Of a stretch of DNA of 64,000 nt, positions 16,995 through 25,670 are shown in pieces. Under the pieces are notes generated by a model, which was not told the DNA's origin, did no database searches, and was given only the letters and a program-made list of their open reading frames with translations. This DNA is from Pseudomonas helleri. GTDB taxonomy: Bacteria > Pseudomonadota > Gammaproteobacteria > Pseudomonadales > Pseudomonadaceae. How positions within the stretch are numbered: the stretch's first letter is position 1; every line of letters begins with the position of its first letter. Where the stretch lies: assembly GCF_001043025.1 (NCBI RefSeq), contig NZ_JYLD01000013.1, positions 62,001-126,000 on the forward strand, in the 5' to 3' direction. The translations under genes were made by a program, and so were the position numbers.

Positions 16995-18338
16995 ATGCCG
17001 TCGCTCTTCAAACGTTCCTTGTTGCCCAAACTGCGCAGTTTTCCATTGTCTGCCGATGCGTTCAGCATTTTGCCCAGCGCTGCCGAGTTCCGTCGCAGCC
17101 TGCTGGCGCATATCGCTGGCGCTCGTCATCGGATCACGCTGGTGGCCTTGTACCTGCAACAGGACGAAGCCGGCCAGGAAATTCTCGACGCCTTGCACGC
17201 TGCCAAAGCGGCACGTCCGGAACTTGAAATTGCGGTGGTGGTTGACTGGTTGCGGGCACAGCGCGGGCTGATTGGCGCGGGCAAGCAGCCCGGCAACGCG
17301 GCCTGGTATCAGGCGCAAACGGCGGCTCACGACAGCGAGGTGCCGATTTACGGCGTGCCGGTGCAAACCCGTGAACTGTTCGGGGTGCTACACCTCAAGG
17401 GCTTTATTGTCGACGACTGCGTGATCTACAGCGGCGCCAGCCTGAACAACGTGTATTTGCACAAGCTGGACAAGTACCGCTACGACCGTTATCACGTGCT
17501 GAACAACAAGGCGCTGGCGGATTCCATGCAGCACTTTGTTCAGCATGACCTGATTGAAGCCAAGGCCGTGCACCGCCTTGATCTGCCGTCATTGCCGACC
17601 ACGCGCAGCCTGCGCAGCGCCATCGGCAACTTGCGCAGCCATCTGAAAAAAGCCAGTTACGACACCACACACGGCACGGTCGGGCACTTTGGCCTGTCTG
17701 TCAGCCCGCTGCTGGGCGTTGGCAAAAACAACCCGCTGAACCGGGTGGTGTGCGAGTTGATTGCCAGCAGTCAGCAGCAATTGACCATTTGCACGCCGTA
17801 TTTCAACTTGCCGCTGCCCGTCACCCGCGAGATCAACCGTGCGCTGGAGCGTGGGGTGAAGATCGACATCGTGGTCGGTGACAAGACCGCCAACGACTTC
17901 TATATCCCGCCGAGTGAACCGTTCAGGGTGATCGCAGCATTGCCCTACCTGTACGAACTGAGCCTGCGTCGTTTTGCCAAAAGCCATCAGCGCCAGATCG
18001 ACAGCGGCTTGCTCAACCTGCACCTGTGGCGTGACGGTGACAACACCTATCACCTAAAAGGCATGTGGGTTGATGACCGCTACACCTTGCTGACCGGCAA
18101 CAACCTCAACCCGCGAGCGTTCCGCCTGGACCTGGAAAACGGCCTGCTGATCGACGACCCGCGTCGCGAATTGCTCGAACCCCGGCGCAAGGAACTGGAA
18201 GCGATCTTCGCCCACACCCAGCGCATCGATCACTTCAGAAATCTCGAAACCCTGACAGACTACCCACCCGCCGTGGCCAAGTTCCTGCGCCGCGTCAGCC
18301 GGGTACGAATCGAACGCCTGTTGTACAGGATTCTTTGA
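16995..18338 (+). CDS. pssA: CDP-diacylglycerol--serine O-phosphatidyltransferase (phospholipase D family)
   Basis: 447 residues with two HKD-type motifs of the phospholipase D superfamily: LHLKGFIVDD (about 132-141) and YHLKGMWVDD (about 353-362), each followed by a Gly-x-Asn-Leu-Asn segment (GASLNNVYL, TGNNLNPRAF). Length and layout match the E. coli-type membrane-associated phosphatidylserine synthase, which makes phosphatidylserine for phosphatidylethanolamine. ATG 16995 is preferred to a TTG eight codons upstream. It is a housekeeping gene without an operon partner here. Confidence 0.92.
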   Translation: MPSLFKRSLLPKLRSFPLSADAFSILPSAAEFRRSLLAHIAGARHRITLVALYLQQDEAGQEILDALHAAKAARPELEIAVVVDWLRAQRGLIGAGKQPGNAAWYQAQTAAHDSEVPIYGVPVQTRELFGVLHLKGFIVDDCVIYSGASLNNVYLHKLDKYRYDRYHVLNNKALADSMQHFVQHDLIEAKAVHRLDLPSLPTTRSLRSAIGNLRSHLKKASYDTTHGTVGHFGLSVSPLLGVGKNNPLNRVVCELIASSQQQLTICTPYFNLPLPVTREINRALERGVKIDIVVGDKTANDFYIPPSEPFRVIAALPYLYELSLRRFAKSHQRQIDSGLLNLHLWRDGDNTYHLKGMWVDDRYTLLTGNNLNPRAFRLDLENGLLIDDPRRELLEPRRKELEAIFAHTQRIDHFRNLETLTDYPPAVAKFLRRVSRVRIERLLYRIL

Positions 18339-18343
18339 ATCCA

Positions 18344-18404
18344 GCCGCAAGCGATAAGCCACAAGCCACAAGCCAACCGCTTAAAACTTGCCGCTTGCAG
18401 CTTC
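18344..18404. repeat. Short imperfect palindrome (second repeat type)
   Basis: GCCGCAAGC near 18345 and GCTTGCAGC near 18394 are complementary in part. Between them lies ACAAGCC in tandem. It resembles Pseudomonas REP-like sequences and sits between two convergent genes. Confidence 0.5.
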
Positions 18405-18407
18405 TAA

Positions 18408-19946
18408 CTACAAGCTCCCGCCAACGGCGGGAATATACGCCACGCTCTCAGTCTGGCGGCGGTGCAGCAGGCGGTCGCCGTTATCGACCTGGCTGCTGAC
18501 CACCTGATGATCCACGCTCAAATAGCCCAGCGGTAACGGGTCGCCGCTGCGGTGCTGGGCGAATATCAAGGTGCGTTCTGGATCAAAGTGATGGCCGCTG
18601 GTTTTATCCAGCCAGGCCATCAGGGCGGCGCTGTCACCCTGGCGCGGGTAGTCCTGATCTTCGCTGACAAAGTAAAACGGCTGATTGTCGTTTTGCACAT
18701 ACAGCGGCAGTTTGTTGTCGACTTCAATCATCACCATGCGCCAGTCGTCCCAAGGCGCTTGGGCACTGGCTTGGGCTTTGACGTCCTGACCAAATTGCAT
18801 CACGCCGCCGCCACCGTTGGACCACGGGTAAAACACCCCCAGTACCAACAGCAGCAAGCCGCAACTCATCCCTAAGGCTATTTTCCAGCCTCGGCCCAAG
18901 GTTTTTTTGCGTTGCTGCAGGCGTCGGGCAACCCACCAGGCGCCGAGCAGTTGCGCGAAGGGCACCAGCGGCAGCACGTAATAGCTGCGGCGGCTGCCAC
19001 TGGCGGTAAAGAACACAAACAACAGGGCCAGGCCCCAGACCAGCCAGCGGGCGTTTGGCTCTATATGCCGCCAGTTGCGCACTGCGACCCACAGAGCAAT
19101 GATCCAGACCGGCGCCCAGGGCAGGGTGTAGACCGGCAAGTAGAGCAGGTAGGTGTAAATCGGCCCCAGGTTGTCGAAAGGCTGGAAGAAACGCACCACG
19201 TTCTCACGCAGCACCAGGCCCAACCCGCTTTGCCCGTAGTTGGCAGCGCCATAGAGGTGCGAAAGGGCAAAGGGTATGAGGTACACCGCCAGCGCGATGG
19301 CCAGGGCCGCACACAAACGCACGTTCACATGTCGCTTCCAGCGCTGCTCGCTCAGTACATGGGGCAGCAAGATCAGCCCCGGCAACACAAAACCGATCAG
19401 CCCTTTGAGTAATGAGCTCACGGCCAGCAACATGAAAAACACGCAGTAGCGGCTAAAACGGGTGTCATCAGGGCCCCGCCAATACCACCACACGGCGGCG
19501 AGCAAGCCGCACACGGTCAATATGTCGGCCGTAGCGACGCGCCCCCAGAACACAAAGTAAAACGTGCTGATCAGCATCCAGCCGGCGATCAGGCCTGCGG
19601 TCTGGCTGAACAGTTGTTTGCCGATCAGGTACACCAGCCACACACTCAACCAGGCGGCGATGACCGATGGCAGGCGCAATGACCAGTGATTCAAGTCACC
19701 GAGCACCCCGGCCGTCGCGGTGATCAGCCAGTAGGAGGGCAGCGGTTTGTCGTAATAGGCCGAGCCCTTGAGGTACGGGTCCAGGTAATCACCGCTTTGC
19801 AGCATTTGCAGGGCAATGTTGGCCCAACGGGTTTCCGGGCCCCAGAGTTCGCGCGAACCCAGACCGAGCAAAAGCATCAAGGCAGACACGCCCAGCAACA
19901 GCAGCAGCGCCCGGTGTTCTGAGGTCCAGCGTTGGATAACGGTCAT
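18408..19946 (-). CDS. ArnT-like lipid-linked sugar glycosyltransferase, diverged paralogue
   Basis: 512 residues with about 11-12 membrane helices and the ArnT/PMT (GT39/GT83) arrangement: a first periplasmic loop WGPETRWANIALQMLQSG and a second LPSYWLI. In ArnT proteins the first loop reads PDETRYA; here Pro37 replaces the Asp that is catalytic in ArnT, while the next Glu and the later Asp (VATADILT) remain. The gene overlaps its upstream paralogue by 4 bases (ATGA), so both are translated together. Family role: moving an aminoarabinose-like sugar from undecaprenyl phosphate to lipid A. Activity of this copy is doubtful or altered. Confidence 0.8.
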   Translation of the reverse strand: MTVIQRWTSEHRALLLLLGVSALMLLLGLGSRELWGPETRWANIALQMLQSGDYLDPYLKGSAYYDKPLPSYWLITATAGVLGDLNHWSLRLPSVIAAWLSVWLVYLIGKQLFSQTAGLIAGWMLISTFYFVFWGRVATADILTVCGLLAAVWWYWRGPDDTRFSRYCVFFMLLAVSSLLKGLIGFVLPGLILLPHVLSEQRWKRHVNVRLCAALAIALAVYLIPFALSHLYGAANYGQSGLGLVLRENVVRFFQPFDNLGPIYTYLLYLPVYTLPWAPVWIIALWVAVRNWRHIEPNARWLVWGLALLFVFFTASGSRRSYYVLPLVPFAQLLGAWWVARRLQQRKKTLGRGWKIALGMSCGLLLLVLGVFYPWSNGGGGVMQFGQDVKAQASAQAPWDDWRMVMIEVDNKLPLYVQNDNQPFYFVSEDQDYPRQGDSAALMAWLDKTSGHHFDPERTLIFAQHRSGDPLPLGYLSVDHQVVSSQVDNGDRLLHRRQTESVAYIPAVGGSL

Positions 19947-21634
19947 TCAGGGTTGGCCTGAGGGAAGATAAAGATCGCCAGGTCGCCACGCTCATAGCGC
20001 TTGCCGCCCAAGGGCAGCATGTCGACTTCCTGAACCTCATGGGCCGAACGAGCACGCATCACCACGCCAACAGGGCCACGGGCTTGCGCTTCTTTCATCC
20101 ACTCGCCGATGTTAGCCATATCAACCTTACGCGTAGCTGAATCGGCATAACCCAAGCCGTATTTGAGTTCGCCTTCGGTGTCGTACAGCGTCACGTCGGG
20201 GCGGTTCAGGCGCCACGAGAGTGCGGCGGCGCTGCCCAGTTCGTTGCTCAACAACGTGTGGGTCTGGCTCAGTTCTTGAACATGCTCAGCGATAAATTGA
20301 TCGGGCATCTTGCTGTTGACCACGCTGGCGGGCATCGCCGCAGGCAACAACGCAACCAGCAGGCCCATGCCCAAAGCCGGTGCGGCCCACAACTGCAATG
20401 GCCGCATGGCTTGCAGCGCATTGGCCAGCAGCCAGCCCATCAGCACGATCAACCCCAACGACAGGCTGAACATCTCGGTGTTGGCGTAAACCGGGCGCGT
20501 CACTTGCAGGTAGATCAACCCCGTGAGTCCGGCCACGGCCAGCAGCGCGTTCAACAGCCCATTGAGGCGTATCACCGTGCCGCGCCCCTGATCGATCCAG
20601 GACATCAGCGCATGGCCCATCAGCAAGGCCAATGGCAGCAGGCACGGCAGGATATACGTTGGCAATTTGCCCTTGCTCAAGCTGAACATGGCCAGCGGCA
20701 GCAACAACCACAGCAGCAGGAAGGCGATACCCGACTGGCGTTTTTGCTTCCAGGCGTCGAACAGCGCCGCAGGCAGCAGCGTTGCCCACGGCAGGCTGGC
20801 GGCAAACAGGAGTGGCAGGTAGAACCACCAGGGCTGGATGTGCTGGGCATCGCTCGCGCTGAAGCGGCGGATGTGCTCGTTCCAGAAGAAGAACTGCCAG
20901 AAGTCAGGCTCCTGATGATGGATCGCCAGCGCCCAGGGCAAGCACACGGCGATTGCGATCACGACCGCCAGCGGCCCATAGCAAAGCATCTCCTTGATGC
21001 GCCGCTGCCACAGGGCAAAGGGCACGCCGACCAACACCGGCAGTAGCCAGGCGAGAAACCCTTTGGTCATGAAGCCCATGCCACAAGCCACGCCCAGCAC
21101 ACTCCAGGCCCACAGACGTGCGCGCTGGCTTTGAGCCGTGAAGGCAAACCACAGGGCAACCAGGCTCAGGTTGACCCAAAAAGCGAACTGCGGGTCGAGG
21201 TTGGCGTAGCCCGCTTCACCGGCAACCAGACCAAAGCTCATCAGTAGCAGCGCGCTGGCAAACGACTTGCGCGGGTCATGCCACAGCCGGCTGGCGAGCA
21301 GCCAGGCCAACCACACACTCAGCCCGGTTGTGAGTGCCGACGCAATGCGCACCCCGAACAGGTTGTCGCCGAACACGGCCTGGCCGATGCCGATCAGCCA
21401 ATAGCCCGCAATCGGCTTCTCGAAATAACGCAGCCCCATGAAATGCGGCGTCACCCAGTTACCGCTTTGCAGCATGCTTTGACTGATCTGGGCATACCGG
21501 GTTTCGTCCGGGATCCACAAACCGTGGGTCATCAAGGGCACGAGATAAAACAGCATAAACGCCACGACCAGGCCGGGAATGGCCCAGCGCTCAAGGCGAT
21601 TGCTCAGAGTTTGTCGAGAGGCTACAGCCGTCAT
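19943..21634 (-). CDS. arnT: ArnT-like undecaprenyl phosphate-aminoarabinose lipid A transferase
   Basis: 563 residues, about 12-13 membrane helices followed by a soluble periplasmic C-terminal domain (roughly 440-563). The diagnostic loop WIPDETRYAQISQSMLQSG keeps Asp43-Glu44, and GLRYFEKPIAGYWLI matches E. coli ArnT closely. ArnT transfers 4-amino-4-deoxy-L-arabinose from undecaprenyl phosphate to lipid A in the inner membrane and gives polymyxin resistance. The sugar-synthesis genes arnBCADEF are not in this window, so supply must come from elsewhere. ATG 21634 with AGGTGGAA upstream is preferred to a start five codons earlier. Confidence 0.83.
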   Translation of the reverse strand: MTAVASRQTLSNRLERWAIPGLVVAFMLFYLVPLMTHGLWIPDETRYAQISQSMLQSGNWVTPHFMGLRYFEKPIAGYWLIGIGQAVFGDNLFGVRIASALTTGLSVWLAWLLASRLWHDPRKSFASALLLMSFGLVAGEAGYANLDPQFAFWVNLSLVALWFAFTAQSQRARLWAWSVLGVACGMGFMTKGFLAWLLPVLVGVPFALWQRRIKEMLCYGPLAVVIAIAVCLPWALAIHHQEPDFWQFFFWNEHIRRFSASDAQHIQPWWFYLPLLFAASLPWATLLPAALFDAWKQKRQSGIAFLLLWLLLPLAMFSLSKGKLPTYILPCLLPLALLMGHALMSWIDQGRGTVIRLNGLLNALLAVAGLTGLIYLQVTRPVYANTEMFSLSLGLIVLMGWLLANALQAMRPLQLWAAPALGMGLLVALLPAAMPASVVNSKMPDQFIAEHVQELSQTHTLLSNELGSAAALSWRLNRPDVTLYDTEGELKYGLGYADSATRKVDMANIGEWMKEAQARGPVGVVMRARSAHEVQEVDMLPLGGKRYERGDLAIFIFPQANPE

Positions 21635-21752
21635 GCTTTCCACCTGCAAAGTCCTTAATGGACGTCATTTATGGCGGGCACGTTAGAGGGCTGTGGGTGG
21701 AGGGGAGGTGAACTCAATGTGAAAAAAATGCAGCGTGCCGGGCGCTGCAAAA

Positions 21753-21844
21753 CCTGTGGGAGCCGGGCTTGCCCGCGAATAAATCGACAAGGTGTGTCAG
21801 GCACACCGTGTTGTCTGCATCGCGAGCAAGCCCGCTCCCACACG
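21753..21844. repeat. GTGGGAGC-type palindromic repeat
   Basis: CTGTGGGAGCCGGGCTTGCCCGCGA (from 21754) and TCGCGAGCAAGCCCGCTCCCACA (ending near 21842) form a long hairpin with a roughly 40-base loop. A related element lies at 50924-51025. It separates two minus-strand transcription units. Confidence 0.8.
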
Positions 21845-21856
21845 AGTCGGGCGGGT

Positions 21857-24049
21857 TTAAAAGTCGACCGTAGCCGAGACTTTCAGTGCGCGCGGTTCGC
21901 CCTGGCTCAGGTAGCCGCCATTGGCCGACGCCCAGTAGCGGGTGTTGGCGACGTTTTCCAGGTTGGCCCGCAGTGTCACGGCACGCTGCTCAACCTCGAA
22001 GCTGTAACGTGCACCCAGGTCAAAGCGGTTCCAGGCCGGGATGCTCTGGGTGTTGGCCGCATCGACGTATTGGCCGCCAGTGCGCAGCATGCGCCCATTC
22101 AACGCGACGCCCTCAAGCCCCGGTACATCCCAGTCTGCACCCAGGTTGTACTGGAAGTTCGGCACGCCAATCGCCCGATTGCCATTGTTGGCGCCGTTTT
22201 TGGTGCCGCTGAGTTCGGTGTCCATCACGGTCGCACCGGCCAGCAAACGCAAGCCGTCCAGCGGCTCGCCATAGATGTTCAACTCAACCCCGCGATTGCG
22301 CTGGGTGCCTTGGCGGACGTAGGTGTTTTGCGCGTCGACATAGCCGTCGCTGGGCTGCTCGATGCGATATACCCCAAAGCTCGCGCCAAAGGTGCCTTTG
22401 TCGTACTTGATCCCGGCCTCAACCTGCTTGGAGCGTGCAGGCGCAAAGGCCTGCCCGCGGTTTGTCACTTCAGCACCGCCAGCGGTTGCCGGAGCGGTCG
22501 GGCCCTTGGCCAGACCTTCGATGCTGTTGGCGTACAGCGACACGTGTTCCCATGGCTTGAGGACGATGCCGTAGACCGGTGTGGTGATGGACTCGTCATA
22601 GGTGGCCGTGCGCGCGCCGGCGTAGCTCCAGCCGTCGACTTTCAGGTTTTGCCGACGCAGACCGTAGGTGACCAGAATACGGTCGTTCATAAAGCCCAGA
22701 GTGTCGGAAATTGCCATGCTGCGGTTGATGGTCTTGCCGACGATGCCCGGGTCGTTGATATCGCCGCCCACGTACGGGTAAACCGTCGGCTTGGCCACGT
22801 CGATTGGATGGTACAAGTCGTTGGCGAAACTGCCACTCAACTCATATGCCGAGCGTTGCTCTGTCCAGATACCCGTCACCCCGAGGTTGATTTGGTGGCT
22901 CACCGGGCCGGTTTGCAACGTGCCGCGCAGTCCTGCCATGGCGCTGCGGTTGTCTTCATCATGAGCGACAAACATGCTTGAAGCGGTGGTCGCGCCTGCG
23001 GTACTGCGCAGGGTCGGGGTGGAGTAGTTGCCTACTTCGCGGGTGTGCTTAGCCCCAGCGGCGGCATACAGGGTCCAGTGATCGTTGAGGTCATATTCGC
23101 CACGGGCCATGCCGTAGGTGTCTTCCAGCTCGGTGAAGGTCCACTTCTGGCTGTAATTGGTGTCGGCATCCGGGGCGTGGGGGATGCCGGTCAATGTGGC
23201 GGGGATATACACCGTGTTGCGATTGCCATTGATGCGCTGCTTTTGATAGCCAAAATCGGTCGACAGCCGCAAGCGATCACCCCGGTAATCCAGCCCCAGG
23301 GCAAACAGCTTGGTGCGCTGGCTTTCATCGTCGATGGCAGTATCGCCTTCGCGCTGGGCGATGTTCATGCGCACGCCAAATTCATTGCTGTCACCAAAGC
23401 GCTGGCCCAGATCGAGGTGTTCACCCACGCGGCCGCTGCTGGAAATATCCGTGCTAAAACGCCGGGTCGGGGTGTCCTGGGCGCGCTTGGGTTGCAAGTT
23501 GATGCCACCGCCGACGCCTGAACCGGTCGGAGTTACGCCATTAATAAAGGCATTGGGGCCCTTGAACACTTCAACCCGCTCAAGACTGTCGGTACTGATC
23601 ACTTGGCGCGGTAATACGCCATACAAGCCGTTATAAGAAATATCGTCACTGTTCAGAGGCAAGCCCCGAATCACAAAAATCTGCGCCGCGTTGCCGTAGC
23701 CAAAGGACTGGCGCACCGATGAATCGTTTAGCAGCACGTCACCGATGTTTTCTGCTTGCTGGTCTTCGATCAGTTGCGCGGTGTAGCTCGACATGGTGAA
23801 CGGCACATCCATCATGTCCTGATTGCCCAGCACGCCCAACTCACCACCCCGAGCGATCTGGCCGCCGCTGAATACGGTCGGCAGGGCGTTCTTGGGTAAC
23901 TCATCGGCTGAAATGGCCGTGCTGTCCAGGGTCAGTACGGAAGTCGGGGCCTGATCGGTAGCAGCCATGCTACACAGCGAAGTACCCAGCAGGCCAAGCA
24001 AGGTGGCAGCCAGTGAAGTCAAACGAAACGGGGCGAGGGTGGTCGGCAT
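21857..24049 (-). CDS. TonB-dependent siderophore receptor
   Basis: 730 residues, complete: signal peptide about 1-30 (LAATLLGLLGTSLCSMAATD), plug domain about 75-185 (IGDVLLNDSSVR, IFVIRGLP, ERVEVFKGPNAFINGV), barrel to the C-terminal TVDF. There is no STN extension, so it does not signal to a sigma/anti-sigma pair. It resembles the truncated receptor at the left edge of the window. The substrate is unknown; the plug and barrel are of the ferrisiderophore (FhuE/FoxA-like) class. A Fur-like box upstream at 24101-24119 supports iron repression. Confidence 0.9.
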   Translation of the reverse strand: MPTTLAPFRLTSLAATLLGLLGTSLCSMAATDQAPTSVLTLDSTAISADELPKNALPTVFSGGQIARGGELGVLGNQDMMDVPFTMSSYTAQLIEDQQAENIGDVLLNDSSVRQSFGYGNAAQIFVIRGLPLNSDDISYNGLYGVLPRQVISTDSLERVEVFKGPNAFINGVTPTGSGVGGGINLQPKRAQDTPTRRFSTDISSSGRVGEHLDLGQRFGDSNEFGVRMNIAQREGDTAIDDESQRTKLFALGLDYRGDRLRLSTDFGYQKQRINGNRNTVYIPATLTGIPHAPDADTNYSQKWTFTELEDTYGMARGEYDLNDHWTLYAAAGAKHTREVGNYSTPTLRSTAGATTASSMFVAHDEDNRSAMAGLRGTLQTGPVSHQINLGVTGIWTEQRSAYELSGSFANDLYHPIDVAKPTVYPYVGGDINDPGIVGKTINRSMAISDTLGFMNDRILVTYGLRRQNLKVDGWSYAGARTATYDESITTPVYGIVLKPWEHVSLYANSIEGLAKGPTAPATAGGAEVTNRGQAFAPARSKQVEAGIKYDKGTFGASFGVYRIEQPSDGYVDAQNTYVRQGTQRNRGVELNIYGEPLDGLRLLAGATVMDTELSGTKNGANNGNRAIGVPNFQYNLGADWDVPGLEGVALNGRMLRTGGQYVDAANTQSIPAWNRFDLGARYSFEVEQRAVTLRANLENVANTRYWASANGGYLSQGEPRALKVSATVDF

Positions 24050-24100
24050 CAGAATTCCGCGCAGAGTGAGAGAGATGTCGGCATCCGTGCAAACTTAAAG

Positions 24101-24119
24101 GCAAATGATATAGATTCTC
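24101..24119 (-). promoter_or_regulatory. Fur-box-like site
   Basis: GCAAATGATATAGATTCTC matches the 19-bp Fur consensus GATAATGATAATCATTATC at 13 positions and lies 52 bases upstream of the receptor ATG. Confidence 0.55.
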
Positions 24120-24471
24120 TCTTGCATCAAAAAGCGAAACTTCACGCGCCTTTACATTAATTAACCTGATCGCCACTGCGGCGCTTATGACAATCAGGGA
24201 TACGCTGCCTGCCTGAGTCGATTTGTCGCACCGCCGCCACGTTGCCCGGATTTGCTGGCGTTGGGCTTATATGCGCACCACAACGGGGCGTGCCTGCCGT
24301 GCGGCAGGGGCGTGACAGTGGTAGATTCAGCGCCCATGAAACGCGTTTACCCCACAGCAATCGTGCGCTGCTGCTAATGGCGGGTCCATTGGTCGAGTCA
24401 TGCGCACACCTGTGCTGACTGCGCAGGGCAAAGGTCAGGCTTATGGGCCAGACCGCTTAAAGGAACCTGAC
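24120..24471. other. Intergenic region between receptor and SCO gene, nothing clear
   Basis: About 350 bases between divergent genes. A GC-rich hairpin (CTGCC / GGCAG around 24292-24307) is the only structure I noticed. The frame of the SCO gene is open here from 24400, but those codons do not look like protein. Confidence 0.4.
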
Positions 24472-25077
24472 ATGAATGCATTACTGACTCGCCGCCATGT
24501 CGTTGCCGGTCTTGGCTTGCTCAGTCTCGGCTTGCTGGCCGGTTGTGACCCCGGCAGCGGTTTGTCGTACAAATACGGCAAAGACCTCAGCAACGAGATT
24601 CTGGGCCGCAAGTTCAAGCTTCGCGACGCTGAAGGCAACGAGATGATGCTCGGCAGCTTTCGCGGAATGATGCCGATGATTTTCTTCGGTTTTACCCAAT
24701 GCCCGGCCGTGTGCCCGACCGCATTGGCCCGCGCTGCACAAATCAAGAAAATGATGGGCCCGGACGGCGATCGTTTGCAGGTGGTGTTCATCACCCTGGA
24801 CCCGGAACGCGATAAGCCGGCAATGCTCGATGCCTATGTCAAAGCCTTCGACCCAAGCTTTATTGCGTTGTCTGGCACCCTCGAAGAAACCGCTGCCACG
24901 GCCAAAGAGTTCAAGGTGTTCTACGAAAAGATCCCGACCGGATCGTCGTACACCCTGTCGCACACGGCCACCAGCTTCGTGTTTGATACGCGTGGCGTAC
25001 TGCGTTTGGGCTTGTCGCCTTCACTGACGGCCAAGCAGTGCACCGAAGACCTGCTGACGGTGATGTCGGTCTGCTGA
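24472..25077 (+). CDS. SCO1/SenC-family copper chaperone lipoprotein
   Basis: 201 residues. A lipoprotein-type signal (RRHVVAGLGLLSLGLLAGC) puts the acylated Cys near residue 24. The thioredoxin-fold domain has the copper-binding pair FTQCPAVCP (Cys-x3-Cys) and a distal His in TLSHTATSF, as in SCO/SenC proteins that load the CuA or CuB sites of cytochrome oxidase. ATG 24472 has AAAGGAACC upstream. The PCuAC gene follows after 29 bases, a common partnership in which both chaperones hand over copper in the periplasm. Confidence 0.9.
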   Translation: MNALLTRRHVVAGLGLLSLGLLAGCDPGSGLSYKYGKDLSNEILGRKFKLRDAEGNEMMLGSFRGMMPMIFFGFTQCPAVCPTALARAAQIKKMMGPDGDRLQVVFITLDPERDKPAMLDAYVKAFDPSFIALSGTLEETAATAKEFKVFYEKIPTGSSYTLSHTATSFVFDTRGVLRLGLSPSLTAKQCTEDLLTVMSVC

Positions 25078-25106
25078 TCTCCGCTTCCTTTGAAAGAGCC
25101 CGTCTT

Positions 25107-25583
25107 ATGAAAACTGTAAATCGCTTGATGTTGCTGTCGTTGCTCGGCTTGAGCCTTAACGTTTCTGCGCAGACCGTTGTCGATGACGCCTGGGTGCGCG
25201 CGACTGTTCCTGGCCAGCCTTCGTCCGGTGCCTTTATGCACATCACCGCGAGCAGCGACAGCAAGCTGGTTGAGGTCAAATCCCCGGTGGCCAAGACCGT
25301 TGAGATTCATGAGTCGACCATGAAAAACGACGTCATGAGCATGCAGGCCGTTCCTTTCGTGGCATTGCCAGCCGGCAAGACCGTCAACATCGAGCCCGAG
25401 GGTTATCACGTGATGCTGATGGACCTGACAGGTCAGATCAAAGACGGTGATCAAGTACCGCTGACCCTGATTGTCGAAGATGCCAAGGGCACCAAAGAGT
25501 CGATCGAAGTCAAAGCCCAGGCACGTGCGCTGAACACGATGCACATGGAAATGGACATGCACGACCACGGTACCGAGCACTAA
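25107..25583 (+). CDS. PCuAC-family periplasmic copper chaperone
   Basis: 158 residues. Signal peptide about 1-21 (LMLLSLLGLSLNVSAQ). The core carries the copper ligands of the H(M)x10Mx21HxM family: HESTMKNDVMSMQAVP and GYHVMLMDL. A Met/His-rich tail (MHMEMDMHDHGTEH) offers further copper sites. It forms a unit with the SCO gene upstream and delivers Cu(I) to cytochrome oxidase in characterised systems. Confidence 0.9.
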   Translation: MKTVNRLMLLSLLGLSLNVSAQTVVDDAWVRATVPGQPSSGAFMHITASSDSKLVEVKSPVAKTVEIHESTMKNDVMSMQAVPFVALPAGKTVNIEPEGYHVMLMDLTGQIKDGDQVPLTLIVEDAKGTKESIEVKAQARALNTMHMEMDMHDHGTEH

Positions 25584-25598
25584 TCCCCCCACCAGACC

Positions 25599-25661
25599 GT
25601 AGGAGCGAGCTTGCCTCGCGATCTTTTAAATCAACAGATCGCGAGGCAAGCTCGCTCCTAC
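25599..25661. repeat. Palindromic intergenic repeat
   Basis: GTAGGAGCGAGCTTGCCTCG at the left and the complementary arm ending CTCGCTCCTAC, with a short AT loop. It lies between the convergent PCuAC and OprD-family genes, where it could end both transcripts. Confidence 0.9.
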
Positions 25662-25670
25662 AGATTCTGC

